Made by a program: the position numbers and the translations under genes | In this document: positions 22,536 through 34,630 of the stretch, piece after piece | Numbering within the stretch: the first letter of the stretch is position 1 | How the letters are laid out: the number at the start of each line of letters is the position of its first letter | Notes under the pieces: generated by a model | What the model was told of the DNA's origin: nothing | Database searches by the model: none | What the model saw: only the letters and a program-made list of their open reading frames with translations | Assembly: GCF_000003815.2 (NCBI RefSeq) | Contig: NC_049982.1 | Coordinates: forward strand, 4,051,259-4,115,258 | Source of the DNA: Branchiostoma floridae | Taxonomy: Eukaryota; Chordata; Leptocardii; Amphioxiformes; Branchiostomatidae | DNA length: 64,000 bases | Direction of reading: 5' to 3'

Positions 22536-23387
22536 TCTTCCCTCCAATGTTGTTGTGATGGACACAGCCTATATAGCCTAGCGTAACAAGTGTTCCCCTC
22601 TCGCGGAGGGTTTACATCCAGGTGCACTGAACCAACACAGGGCCTACCATCTAGACATTCAATCCTAATGCCACTGCGCAAGTTGTGTGAAGAAAAACAA
22701 AGACCTGCGCAAGTCTACACTTTGATGGAAGAATAAAAAATTCGCGATTCATTACAGTTCTCTCATGACTGCCAAGTGCACAGCACACTACGCTCCAGCC
22801 TGTTAAGAATCAAGCCCCGTGCTTTGACTGTCTCCCCACACTATAAACACTCCCAGGCGGTAACATACACACCGCGGCGGTCACGGCTACCTGTGCCAGC
22901 ATTCCTGGTGCATTCCAACCGGGGTGGCCAGGAAATATGGAACCAACGCGTACGCATAGTTCTGGCATTTTCGACGCTATGATAAGCTGATTGACTGTAT
23001 AAACTTTTCCACCCCGGAAATATGTAGTCACTGCTTACGTAATATCCTGGCATTGTCAAAAATCTTAAAGACAAACGGGTTCTGTCAACGTTCTCCTCCG
23101 TTGAAATATGGAACGTAATGTTCTGACGTTGTCCACAAAATAACACACGACTTCCGTGAACCTTTGACGCATATCAAAAAGTAGAAATTTCCACATTAGT
23201 TGATTTCCGTCTTTCGATTTCAAGCTAACTTGCTGTACAGTCCTTCTGATGTATCAAATATGATTTGAATGAATGAAAATGAGATTTTGTCCTATTTTGT
23301 TCCTGATCATGTACATGGGTATAACGTTAACTTTATATTCTATATGTAAAACAAGACCATAGCACGTCCAGGACAAAAGAGACAAAA
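22536..23387. other. intergenic, no gene seen
   Basis: Open frames on both strands near 22780-23150 show no conserved domain. Confidence 0.4.
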
Positions 23388-23531
23388 CTCGAAAGCTCTG
23401 CTGCATTGCCAAGGTCACACACCAGAAGCCCCTAAACGACCTTGACCTTGCTCTTGACAACACCTAGCCAAAACCCAAATATCATCACAATAGATTCGGA
23501 GGCTCTTGAGTTATTGCTGACCACGAATTAG
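23388..23531. repeat. direct repeat, left copy
   Basis: ctctgctgcattgccaaggt ... ttgctgaccacgaatta. A diverged direct copy lies at 23937-24071. Confidence 0.75.
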
Positions 23532-23547
23532 CGGGAACTCACATTGA

Positions 23548-23705
23548 CTACGGAGAGAGAGACAGAGAAAGAGAAACAGACAGAGACAGGAAGAAAAGAG
23601 AGAGAGGGAGGCATAAGAGGAGAGATGGAGAGAAGCAGAGAAAGAGAAACAGAAGAAGGAGAGGAGATGGAGAGAGAGATAAGGTGGAGGGAGAGGGAGA
23701 CCCTC
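23548..23705. repeat. GA-rich simple sequence
   Basis: gagagacagagaaagaga-type sequence between the two direct repeats. Confidence 0.85.
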
Positions 23706-23936
23706 ACTCAGACACACCCAAATCAATACCTCCATTTTCATGGAGATGATAATGTTTTGATGCTAACATCAGGCTTTCTGTCACGGCTACTGTACGTGTG
23801 TGCGCGGAAACGGGCTGACAGAAGTTTATTTCCCTTCTCTCTGCAGCGTGACGGAGGGAAGCAAACGTCGCACAGAGATGTCAGCGCGAGCATCCATCTT
23901 TTCCCGCGCCCTGACGGCCCAGATCACTGTACACTG

Positions 23937-24071
23937 TACTCGAAAGCTCTGCTGCATTGCCAAAGTCACACACCAGAGGGCCCCTTGATCTTGGTCTTGT
24001 CAACATTTAGCCACAACCCCAAATACCATCACAATCAATTTGGAGGTTCCTGAGTAATTGCTGACCACGAA
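23937..24071. repeat. direct repeat, right copy
   Basis: ctctgctgcattgccaaagt ... ttgctgaccacgaatata. Same orientation as 23388-23531, about 550 bases away. Confidence 0.75.
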
Positions 24072-24394
24072 TATATAAACTTCTCCCATGTATTATGGAA
24101 GAAGTTGGTACATTTGTCTTCCACTGCCTCCAACGAAGAGGTAAAATCCAATAGCTCTAGATCTTAGAACTCTTAAGATTCTAATAATCCAAAAATTTAA
24201 ATCTTTTTCATTATTAGACTCTTAGTATATTAGTCCTCGTCATGAACAATCGCCTTTGACGCTATTGGCCGACAAAGCAGTCGCGTGTTTTGTGTTTGCT
24301 TTAAGCTGTTCATAGAAGAATATGACCTCACTTTCCAAGCAGAGGTTAGTGCGGAAGATTCTGACCTTTTCGTCATATGTCCCGTTTTCTGTCC

Positions 24395-24476
24395 ACACTA
24401 TCCACCAATCATCAACATCAACATCATCATCATCCTCAGCATCATCACCATCCCCATCACCATCATCATCATCAAA
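24395..24476. repeat. (ATC)n-like microsatellite
   Basis: Imperfect catcatcatc run between 24410 and 24475. Confidence 0.8.
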
Positions 24477-24947
24477 TAGTTTCTGCACCTGTGGCAGTGG
24501 AAACGTCCTGCAGCTGCATTCAGTGTTTCCCCTTCCACTGCGTTTCGCATCTTGATTCTCGTAGTTTTCTTTCCTGTCTCATTGCTGTTTTTCCAGGTTA
24601 TGCCAGGAATTTATTTCTTCACTCAGCGATTGACTGAAGTCATGCGTTAACCAGGTATATCCTGACACAGAAATATTCAAAACTTCCCAAAAATAACCTT
24701 TCGTTACATTCCTTGCCCAGAATAAGACCTTTGTTTTCTAAATAAGGGCATAACAATGTCGTCATACTTCAGTAACGTTAGGACCCACCCGGAAGTTTTG
24801 GCGCCATTTACGTCATGGCGATTTGCCAGATTACCTGATTGATGTGAGAAAGTGGTCGACTTGCAAGCGACAACTTGAACATTAAGGGTGCAGGTAAAGG
24901 CAGGCCCATAGCCTTTTTGAACCCGTAGAGGAGGTGGGTTGTTATTA

Positions 24948-25013
24948 GCCTGGTACCCAGCCGTATTATAGCTCCCCAGTCTCTTCTGTCCTTAATGCGG
25001 CTGGATACCAGGC
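24948..25013. mobile_element. short fold-back element
   Basis: gcctggtacccagccgtatta and its inverse taatgcggctggataccaggc (two mismatches) enclose about 24 bases. It looks like a minimal hairpin MITE or a solo pair of element ends. Confidence 0.6.
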
Positions 25014-25039
25014 AAGGTATTGTGTAAATTGTGTCCATG

Positions 25040-25245
25040 GCACGGTATGGGAAGGTGGAGCCCATCCCTCTCCCTCAACCGCCTTTTATTTCCCCAACCG
25101 AAGCCAGGTACCCATTTTTACACCTGGCTGAAGTGAAGAAAATACTAATAGGTGTCTTTCCCAAGGACACAACGTCTAACCCGAAAAGCCAGGAATCATA
25201 TTTCGGGTCCGTTAGCCTAACCTCTAGGCCATTCGACGCCTGAAC
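25040..25245 (-). mobile_element. degenerate tRNA-SINE body
   Basis: gccaggtacccatttttaca, cctggctgaagtg and tttcccaaggacacaacgtc correspond to the body of the SINE at 22015-22195 in the same orientation. Confidence 0.6.
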
Positions 25246-26185
25246 TTCAATTGTCGTTAATAAAATCATCTTGATGCTGAAGACAAGTGACGGATGTCAC
25301 TCGAAACGTCCGGAAGTTGGTTTCTTTAATCTCATCGTGGAGATTGAATTGTATTTGAATATTGTCTAACCTTCATCATCGTATCGTTCAGCATCCTGTG
25401 AGGTAAGACTCAATGACCGATAGCTGGGTACCTTAATATTGTCAGTGATAACAAACAAGCTGTCCACAAATTGCCAGTTATAAGCAGATCTGAAAGACAC
25501 TGTTGCACTCACGCACTGACAGAGTCTCAAGATATGTACCGTTACCAACGCACTACGTACAAAACAATTTTGCCTTTTTGACTTTGACGTGAAACAGCCC
25601 TTGAAATCGCTGATCAATTTGGCGTCGCAGTCTAACGTTATATAAAAGTGTAAACATTGTTGTTCGTTTGGTGCGAGACTATGTGAATTATAGCCCCCTA
25701 TAGGATTATTCTTGCTACAAATGTCAATTCTATGCTGGGAATATATAGCAACGTATATGCTATGCATGACTTATTACATAGTCTTCAACGCACATTTTCA
25801 AAGCGAGAACTGAGAGGTTAGAATTCACATGCAGACATGTTCCCTCTCTCCAAAGCCGGCACTACAATCTAGCAAAATCTCAAGCCAAGGTCACGGATTC
25901 AAGGTCAAGACGTTCAGCCTTAACCTTCTTAAGTTACCTACAGTCTAGACAGGTTGTTTTGCTCTTGAACAGGACGCACCTGTTCTGTCCAAATAAAGAA
26001 ACCTGACTGCGAATTCTTGCCTTGTCAGAGTCAATGTTTAGCCTAGAAATCTGCTGTCTAAGAATTAATTAGTAATGAGGTATATTTCGGAAGGGACAAG
26101 GGAGATGTAACGGACACACGCAGACACACAAACAAACGGACAAACACACAGGCACACACAGTTTGATATACCAGACTACATACAA
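25246..26185. other. intergenic, no gene seen
   Basis: Contains frames on the minus strand (25366-25767) without recognisable domains. Confidence 0.4.
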
Positions 26186-26188
26186 CTG

Positions 26189-26254
<66 letters not shown>

Positions 26255-26316
26255 ACACACACACACACACACACACACACTTACACACACACGCGCGCAC
26301 ACACACACACGCACAC

Positions 26317-26361
<45 letters not shown>

Positions 26362-26392
26362 CTTACACACTTACACACACACACATCTCACT
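26186..26392. repeat. (CA)n microsatellite
   Basis: About 200 bases of cacaca with a few ttacac and gcgcgc breaks. Confidence 0.97.
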
Positions 26393-27117
26393 CAATCTAC
26401 AACCCCAGTGAGAATTAGTCATAAGACTTTACAGATCATGTCATCACGTTGCACGTTCTAATGACCTGTCATCCTATCACACACATACTCTCTCCTTCCT
26501 CCCCGCTTCAATTATCGGTAAGTACCTGGTGCATCAGGATATCCCTAGCCTGTGACTCACATATGCAGGGTATTTTAGTTTAGATAATTCAAGGTACAGT
26601 TTATATTTTTAAGGTACAGGAACGTGGACACTGTCTTTTGAATGATGCTGTCACTGTAAAAATGCAATGCGCGCAGTGTTTTAACTTTAGAGATGGGTCT
26701 TGGAAGTGCGATAACACCATCGCATCACATTGCAACTCCAGTCAAGTAAAAAAGGCAACGACTCTTCCTTGAACCTTATAATAACGTTAAAGAAATGAAA
26801 GAATACAAAATAACGGATATACTAGTCCCACGACGATATTAAACACCTCCAAAAGATAAACAGCTGAAGGACCGTCGATGATGTCGACAAGACCGCCATG
26901 ATGGAACACACAAAACAATCATGATGTCCTGGATTCGCCCTTGACAGTTCGTCAACATGGCGACAGGTTGAAACGCACAATCCTGTGTAATTGCCCGTGT
27001 CAAGTGCTGACCCCCCGGCGTGGGGTCAAGTATTTGCGTGCCCCCAGCTATATGTCTCCCAGGGGGCAAGTTGTTTGCCAGAACTCGTCAGGCCGTGTGC
27101 GAACTGATCAGCCTGAA
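26393..27117. other. intergenic, no gene seen
   Basis: No domain, RNA gene or clear repeat. Confidence 0.4.
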
Positions 27118-27262
27118 TAATCTCCAAGCAGATCTTACGAGGCAGAGGAGTGACGCCGGCCTAGGCGAGTGTTTTGCTACCGGACTCCTTTAGTAGCCAG
27201 CCTCACTCCTCTGCCAGCTTTTGATGCTATCTTATGCTACCGTAGGATCTGCTTGGAGATTA
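27118..27262. mobile_element. hairpin MITE with ATCTCCAAGCAGATC ends
   Basis: taatctccaagcagatct ... gatctgcttggagatta are inverted ends. A second inverted pair (ggcagaggagtga / tcactcctctgcc) is nested inside. The CTCCAAGCAGA end is shared with 42588-42795. Confidence 0.8.
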
Positions 27263-29204
27263 CAGCCTGAACTCCTTATGACATCATGTTTCTTTCACAA
27301 TCCCCCCAAGAAAGACATTTGAACAAGATGAGTCATGCTAACTCGAGCTCCGAAGATCAGGCGATGTTTCTGTGATGACGTCACTGTCCTCTTGTTGCTA
27401 TGGTTAACATCCTCTTCCACCTTCCCCAGTTTTCAACCTTTGAACACACACATGTACACACCTCGTGCCGGCTGGCAACGTTTATCTATCTTTGATTGAT
27501 ACTTATCACTTGATCCCTATGACCAAAAAAGTCTTCTGTTCCTGTAATAGTATTTAAGGAAGTGCACAAAGTGACACTTGGTGGTAGACAAGCATCACTT
27601 ACGAAGTTAGAAACTATATTCAAGGCGACCATCATCCTCCCCTACGTCTGCTTGGATATTGACGTCCTTGCCCTGTGATCACACAACTACCCTGTCTTCA
27701 TCTCTATCAGATGGAGACACAGTGTCCACTTGGCCCTTGGGGAAGTAGAGGGTGCTCACTGTCCCGGTACGAGAGTACAAGGGGTAAACAGTGTCCAACT
27801 GGCCCAGGTAGGGGGGGTCAAGTGGCAAACAATGTACAATTGGCCGGGGGGGGGGGGGCGGTGGCGTGAGTGGGGGTCAAGTGCCAAACAGGGGGCCAGT
27901 TTGACAATGTTTAGCCCTTTGATACTGTCTTTGCCCATAGATCTGTTACTAGATTAGTCTCAAGTCCCTACCGGTCCGCCAGGTGAGGTTGAATAATCAG
28001 CCACTTGAGCATACATATACACCAGACCGGTGTCCAGTCCGCGGGTGGGTCATGGAAAATCCCCATGACGAAGCGGACTCTGCCCGGTACAAGGTCCGTC
28101 TCTACCAGACTACGCTGCAGCTGGCTACGCTGGCCTTTATAAAGGGTCTGCATGAAGGTCCTGACAACGTTTTACGCTAAATTCGGGATGGCTGACGAGT
28201 GACTACGCTTTACGTTTAATCAAGGAGGTTGACCTCCTTGGTTTAATTCACGAAGGCTACCAACGCTTTACGCTTCATCCCACTACGAATTACTTAAGAT
28301 AGAAAAGCTTTCCCACGAATCACGGGAAATTAAAAAGGCCTGCCTACGCAGGAGAAAAGAGCACGCAGACCCTCATTATAGGGAGAATAATTTTCTAACC
28401 GAGGACCCGGAGGGGGAAACATGTACCTTAGCATGGACTGACTACCTTGGCTAATTTCCCGATTGTTTTTGGCGAATCACGATTTCCGTACCCCTGTATG
28501 AAGGCCTGGTGGAGGCACGGTAATTTTACCGCCCGTGTTATTCTAACTGATCTCCAGTAGTCAGGTGTAATTGAGATACGGCTCATCACATCCGTGAATA
28601 GTTTCATCAGATCGGTCCGTCACCAAATATACAACCATTCTTTTACACAACCATTGCTTTATTTTCGCCGACGTTCGGTTACCGTCTGTCACCTTCTTCA
28701 GGGAAAATCTGACTTGTGTGTGGAAAATGTAACTTGAAAATCCAACTCCAATTACACCATTTTTAACGAGATTGTTCAGAGCAAAGTCCACGTCAAGGCA
28801 ATGAAGTAAGAAGTTGGAAATAACTGTACACGGAGATGAGCGGTGGATGGTTGTGCAAAACAAGTCTCTTTATATTATGTTGGATACGGCTTCGAGTCTC
28901 ATCAGTTTATCGGGTTCGCGTTTTAGCTTTGCAACATCCAATTCTTTACGAATTATGCACCTTTTGGGCTCCTAGCAGCGCCATCATTGGTGTACGCGTA
29001 TTTCTTGAAAAAAAAAGTACTAAAACACGCTTAAAGCACTGAGATTGAACCTTACATCTGCTTGGAGATCAATTCCGCGAGGACGGTTGCATCGTTTTTG
29101 AAATGGCCCACATGGTTGTTCGCGCTGATCTCGAAAGAGGGCGCACTTGATCAAGGGGTTTGAAGCGGCCAGTCAGACGGCACATTCTTCTTCCCAGCCC
29201 CGAT
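27263..29204. other. intergenic, no supported gene
   Basis: Holds G-rich partial repeats around 27720-27905 (gtcaagtggcaaacaatgta-like phrases), a near-palindrome caaggaggttgacctccttg at 28221-28240, and a single MITE-like end atctgcttggagatcaattc near 29056. No protein domain seen. Confidence 0.4.
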
Positions 29205-29460
29205 CGCGCAACTCGTGTGTCATGGCGGGTGCGTCATGCCCGACCATGCCCCTAAGGCTTGTCTCGGCCACAAAGCCCCGCCAAGGCCACTAGCCGCAGC
29301 TAGATACTCATTTACACCTGAGTTAAGTGGGGAGAGTCGTGTAAAGTGCCTTTCCCAAGGGCACAAGATCGGTGACACAGCAGTCGGATTCAAACCCACC
29401 ACCTCTCGGTCTCGAGTCGAATATGCTGCCACTGCGCCACGCGGCCTCACGACTACATTA
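29205..29460 (-). mobile_element. tRNA-derived SINE
   Basis: On the minus strand: gcgtggcgcagtggcagcat (A box), ggtgggtttgaatccga (B box), then cttgggaaaggcactttaca and cttaactcaggtgtaaatga. Same family as 58095-58575. Confidence 0.8.
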
Positions 29461-30315
29461 CGCAGGTAATAAAAGTACTCTAACGAGTAATTCGGAAGCC
29501 ATCACAACATGGCTGCCGCAGATCAACGACACCAATCCAACTCTGTTCGACCCTCATTCCTACCAAGAAGAAAGCTATCTGCATGGGTTTCCTAGAACTG
29601 CAGGCGACTTACAGGAGGCTGGGGTACTGCAGGGTGTAGTCCTTGAAGTCGAGGGCTAGCGGTTTTCCTCGTTCTTCTGTTATCAATTACCATACTTCGG
29701 CTCTTTTATCCCCTGACTTAAGCATCGACTTATTTATGAATAAAACAACGACACACATATACTGCTTTTCCATCACCATTTATTCGCCACCTCAAGCCGA
29801 AATTCGCTCTACATTAATCTGAATAGGTCTGTGTTGAATGATGCTGTAGATGTTTTCCATTTCATTTTGATATCTAGTTTTAAAGTTTTACAACTGTATG
29901 TTTTAATGAAGCATACTATTTCACAATGAGGTCGTATATGCTTACACTTATCAATGCTAACAACAATGAGTGTGCAAACATACTATGGTTCTAAAATGAT
30001 TAAAAGGCCACAACTGTGGACTTAAGGCGGTTCGTCACTTGTGATGGATCTATAAAGACAAATCATTTATTGATGGTGATGTTGCTAACTGAACGTTTTA
30101 CATGTAGAGCTGTTATTAGTGGATTAATATTCTAACAGTGAATCGTATTTACCGCTATATTTCGATAAATACCCCTGTTTGATAGTTTGGCTTGCCAGGT
30201 GTTAACCAGTTCTCAACTCTAACCCAAGCACAGACCTTTCAAAGTATATTCTAGCTTTTAATGCATCTCTAATGCAAAATAAAATCATGATCAATAACGA
30301 TCTCTCTAGTCTCTA
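29461..30315. other. intergenic, no supported gene
   Basis: A short plus-strand frame (about 29505-29659) looks compositionally normal but has no recognised domain or splice context. Confidence 0.4.
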
Positions 30316-30775
30316 CTAGGGGTGGATACCGGTACGGTGTACCGGTACAATGCCGTTTTTTTCTTGTTGGACCAGTCCAGAAAAAACGGACCTGAAAAAA
30401 ATCAGTACCCGGATGTTGGACCGATTTGAGAATGAACAGGCGGGCAGAATCGGCAGGCGGTCACGTGTTTTTGGGGCTTGCCGGGCCAAGAGCGAAGTAT
30501 AATATAATAAAGAATAGTTGATAGTCATTTTTAACAAGTTTCTGCAGTGAAAGTTGGTCTAAGTTAACAGAGGCATTGGCGTTGTACATGGAGATAGGAT
30601 TTAAAACGCCAGTAGAAGTCAGATATTTTCACCAAACAGATTTTATTGTGGCGAAATGGACTATTGTTTTGAGTATTCACAAATTTGACATAAAATTACC
30701 ATATAATGATCCTCTAGACCTGTAACGTACCTGTACCTAAATTTCCTGTACCGGGGCCCAACCCTCTTTACGCTA
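30316..30775. mobile_element. non-autonomous TIR element, copy 1
   Basis: Left end aggggtggataccggtac, right end gtaccggggcccaaccctc, imperfect inverted repeats. The interior tgtggcgaaatggactattg and gatcctctagacctgtaacg recur at 39780-39952. Family likely hAT-like by its ends; the class is not proven. Confidence 0.55.
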
Positions 30776-32630
30776 TACGATGTTGTGACTTTTATTTAGG
30801 TCAAAGGGTAAGAATAATTTAAGTTGCTATCCTTTCAGGTGTCAAATAAAGAAAATTGATAGATAACATTGTTCATCTTAGAGAAAGACAATATCTCAAT
30901 ATCATTTATAGCGTTATAACTGTTGCAAACAACTGTACAATTAAGATGTTTGTTTTGTACTTTTGAATATCTGCCAATCTTGTTTGTTTGTTTGTTTGTT
31001 TTTATTTTAATCTTAAATTATTCCTAACCTGAGGCCCCGTAGTTTCTTGGTTATTAACATCTTGGTTAATCAAATAGATATTCTAGTATCAAGCACTATT
31101 ATTGCAGGCGTTTCCTAGCCGGTAGCGCAAAAGCAAAACAAGAAAAGTCCTTAAGATAAGTCTGTTTCAGTTTATGATATGTCACTATTGATCATAATAG
31201 TCAAGACAAAAAGGTTTAATAGCTGGCTAATAACAGTTGCCATTTTTAGATATAAGTCTTCTTTTCAGACCAGATCATGAACTGAGTTTAAGGGGAACAG
31301 TGCCCTGGATTTTGCAACATGGAATTGATGAGGGGGAACAAGGGGCAGTTACAGGCCTTGGCACTTACCTGGCAGGGCATCTAAGGGTCAGATATTCTTT
31401 GGCACAGGCTCGGCATTGTTTACTTCGATTACATATGAGTTACTGCATGAGCGGTACTTTAATTACATGTATTTTTGAATGGGCTATTGTATAACCTCTC
31501 TCTGTCGAGAAAAAGTGTTCAAGGTTGCTGCGTGATATTGAATCACTTCTAAACCAAAATTAGCCAGATTTTTAAAGAATTTTCAAAGCAATCTTCATTT
31601 TCCTCTCTTTCCAACTTGTTGATATCCAGATATTAAACCTTTTTGAACTCGAGTTAGTAATTAGATTATGCTGAAGTAAATGTGATAGTCTTATATCTAA
31701 CCACATTTCTAATTCCCGATATAGTGAGTGTTCTTACTCAGCTAATGTCAACAGCATTGAGAGTGATATTGAACATCTAAATGAACCCGAAAATAACTCC
31801 AATTTTTTGCCATTAATAACATGCTGACGGGTGTTAATACGATGGATGTAATTAACATTTTGATATGAAATTTAGGTGAGTAAATTGGTTGCAGTTTTTA
31901 ATGGTATCCTGTGGTCTTCTGCTTGAAGGATTTTCAAATGAATTTGTTTCAATATCCACGAAATGAAATTTGTTCTCTGAACTTCACAAGTATGCTCAAA
32001 ACTTGTCTGCTACAGTGACTGGGCCTCAGTTTATTTGCACAGGCAGTTTTCATCATCATCAGGCAGTTTTTACGTTTGCTGATTGAAATAATTTTCTTAC
32101 AGTAGCCCCCCCTACCCCCCTTCAGGCAGATATAGCGTCCGATGGAGTGTTGCATTCGTCCGTGTCGTTGGTGAGTCGTCTTTTTCCGGTTTGATCTTAA
32201 ACTGTGATAGAAACAAAGGATAGTATTAGATCTGGGGGAACACATTCAAACCTTCTTACAATTAAAAACACAACCCACAAAGAGGTTCACGTGGAAGTCA
32301 ACTATTTATAAACTCGTTCACTATTTCGGTTACGCATATGCGGCAACGTGACTTGTGGGTAATATATCAAAGATGAAGACCTCAGTGATCTGTAAGCAGT
32401 TCTCGTCTCAAGCCGTTGCAATTTGCATAACAATGTCCAGACGTATTTGTTGAGGTATATTGCATGAGGAATGTTTATTTTTCTACAGTACCTTTTGTTG
32501 TACTTGCGTTTATGAAATAGGAAAATAAGTTTTATACACGCCTACACAGTTGAATTTCTCTCTTTATTACACAATTTACATTCTATGAAAAATGACAGTC
32601 TTTCTCCATTCTATTCAAATTACCATATTT
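30776..32630. other. intergenic, no gene seen
   Basis: AT-rich; includes a (TTTG)n run near 30978-31000. No coding signal. Confidence 0.4.
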
Positions 32631-34190
32631 ACCTTCGCCAATAATGTTTGGGCAGCGTTTGTGGGTATGCCAGTGTGTTTATTCGTGTGTAGAAGACCAG
32701 CATAACTCGTTTGTAGGTATGTGTGTTTATTTGTGTGTAGAAGACCAGCATCACTCGTTTGTGGGTATGTGTGTTTATTTGTGTGTAGAAGACCAGCATA
32801 ACTCGTTTGTGGGTATGTGTCTTTATTTGTGTGTAGAAGACCAGCATAACTCGTTTTTGGGTATGTCATTGTGTGTTTATTTGTGTGCAGAAGACAACCA
32901 TAAGTCGTTTGTGGGTATGTGTGTTTATTTGTGTGTAGAAGACCAGCACAACTAGTTTGTGTTTGTTTGTGTGTAGAAGACCAGCACAGCTCGTTTGTGG
33001 GTATGTATGTTTATTTGTGTGTAGAAGACTAGCACAGCTCGTTTGTGGGTATTTCTTTATTTGTGTGTAGAAGACCAGCATAACTCGTTTGTGGGTATGT
33101 ATGTTTATTTATGTGTAGAAGACCAGCACAACTCGTTTGTGGGTATGTGTGTTTATTTGTGTGTAGAAGACCAGCATCACTCGTTTATGTTTATTATTGT
33201 GTAGAAGACCAGCATAACTCGTTTATGTTTATTTGTGTTGATTTGTGTGTAGAAGACCAGCATAACTCGTTTATGTTTATTTGTGTGTAGAAGACCAGCA
33301 TAACTCGTTTATGTTTATTTGTGTGTAGAAGACCAGCATAACTCGTTTGTGGGTATGTGTGTTTATTTGTGCGTAGAAGACCAGCACAACTCGTTTGTGG
33401 GTGTGTATGTTTATTTTTGTGTAGAAGACCAGCATAACTCGTTTATGTTTATTTTTGTGTAGAAGACCAGCATAACTCGTTTGTGGGTATGTGTGTTTAT
33501 TTGTGTGTAGAAGACCAGCACAACTCGTTTGTGGGTATGTATGTTTATTTGTGTGTAGAAGACCAGCACAACTCGTTTATGTTTATTTTTGTGTAGAAGA
33601 CCAGCATAACTCGTTTGTGGGTATGTGTGTTTATTTGTGTGTAGAAGACCAGCACAACTCGTTTGTGGGTGTGTATGTTTATTTTTGTGTAGAAGACCAG
33701 CATAACTCGTTTATGTTTATTTTTGTGTAGAAGACCAGCACAACTCGTTTCTGGGTATGTGTGTTTATTGGTGTGTAGAAGACCAGCACAACTCGTTTGT
33801 GGGTATGTGTGTTTATTTGTGTGTAGAAGACCAGCACAACTCGTTTGTGGGTATGTGTGTTTATTTGTGTGTAGAAGACCAGCACAACTCGTTTGTGGGT
33901 ATGTGTGTTTATTTGTGTGTAGAAGACCAGCACAACTCGTTTGTGGGTATGTGTGTTTATTTGTGTGTAGAATACCAGCATCACTCGTTTGTGGGTATGT
34001 GTGTTTATTTGTGTGTAGAAGACCAGCACAACTCGTTTGTGGGTATGTGTGTTTATTTGTGTGTAGAAGACCAGCACAACTCGTTTGTGGGTATGTGTGT
34101 TTATTTGTGTGTAGAATACCAGCATCACTCGTTTGTGGGTATGTGTGTTTATTTGTGTGTTGAAGACCAGCATAACCCGAATGGATTGTA
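32631..34190. repeat. 48-bp minisatellite, about 30 units
   Basis: Unit: gtgtttatttgtgtgtagaa, gaccagcacaactcg, tttgtgggtatgt. Most units are 48 bases; shorter 36-base units lack gtgggtatgtgt. Because both lengths are multiples of three and the unit lacks stops in several frames, long open frames arise on both strands; they are artefacts. On the minus strand most units contain AATAAA. The array starts with ttaccttcgccaa and ends in element sequence at 34165-34305. Confidence 0.95.
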
Positions 34191-34305
34191 TTGATATTTG
34201 GTACGTGGGTAGGTCTTGATGAGACCTGGAAATGATTACATTTTGTGCTCCATAGCGGCTTGAAACGGTAAGTACTGCAGCGGAAGTTCCGGGTTTGATA
34301 TATCG
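34165..34305 (+). repeat. right flank of the element that hosts the minisatellite
   Basis: gaatggattgtattgatatt, ggtaggtcttgatgagacct, gattacattttgtgctccat, gcggcttgaaacgg, cggaagttccggg. The first three phrases match 10700-10790. Confidence 0.6.
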
Positions 34306-34395
34306 ATGGACATGTTGTGGCCATGATTTGTTTATCGGTAATGGCTTTCGGGGCAAAGTAAGTTTTAGGCCCCCTGATGGCTTGTTGGAACTGCA

Positions 34396-34443
34396 GGGGC
34401 CAGTTAATTGACTGATTGACTGAAAGGGACTAACTCAACTCAC
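34396..34443 (-). other. candidate 3' ends of the IgGFc/VWA gene
   Basis: Two simple endings are visible. Without splicing, the frame adds Gly-Glu-Leu-Ser and stops at TAG (34430-34432). With splicing at TGCG|gtgagt, an acceptor ctggcccctgcag would give a tiny terminal exon starting TTCCAACAAGCC and stopping after about eight residues. Further exons to the left were not found. Confidence 0.35.
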
Positions 34444-34630
34444 CGCACGCCAGGTCGTCCACGATCCTGTTGGCGAGCGCGCACGGGTCGCTGGAGTCGA
34501 ACACGTTGGCGCCGCTGCCTGCAATGGCCTGGAGCGCAGATCCGTCGACGAAACTTCCAATAGCCACGGCGTACATCTCGATCCCTGCGTCCCTTGCATC
34601 GCTGGCGTCGTCAGCAGCATCACCTTCGGT
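34444..34630 (-). CDS. IgGFc/VWA gene, coding exon 14
   Basis: Acceptor gatag, encodes TEGDAADDASDARDAGIEMY, AVAIGSFVDG, then IVDDLAC: the C-terminal half of the VWA fold. Phase 0 in, phase 1 at the candidate donor. Confidence 0.85.

Noticed and set aside
26058-26411. His/Thr and Cys/Val open frames
   Set aside because: (CA)n microsatellite translation.
29505-29659. Possible exon reading INDTNPTLFDPHSYQEESYL
   Set aside because: No supporting acceptor/donor pair, no homology and no neighbouring exon in phase.
32631-34190. CRISPR-like regular repeat array
   Set aside because: Units abut without unique spacers, and the genome is eukaryotic with introns.
32644-34324. Several long open frames on both strands (up to about 260 codons), with repeats such as CVEDQHNSFVGMCVYL
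   Set aside because: They follow from a 48-base (16-codon) minisatellite unit free of stops in several frames; no start context, splice sites or homology.
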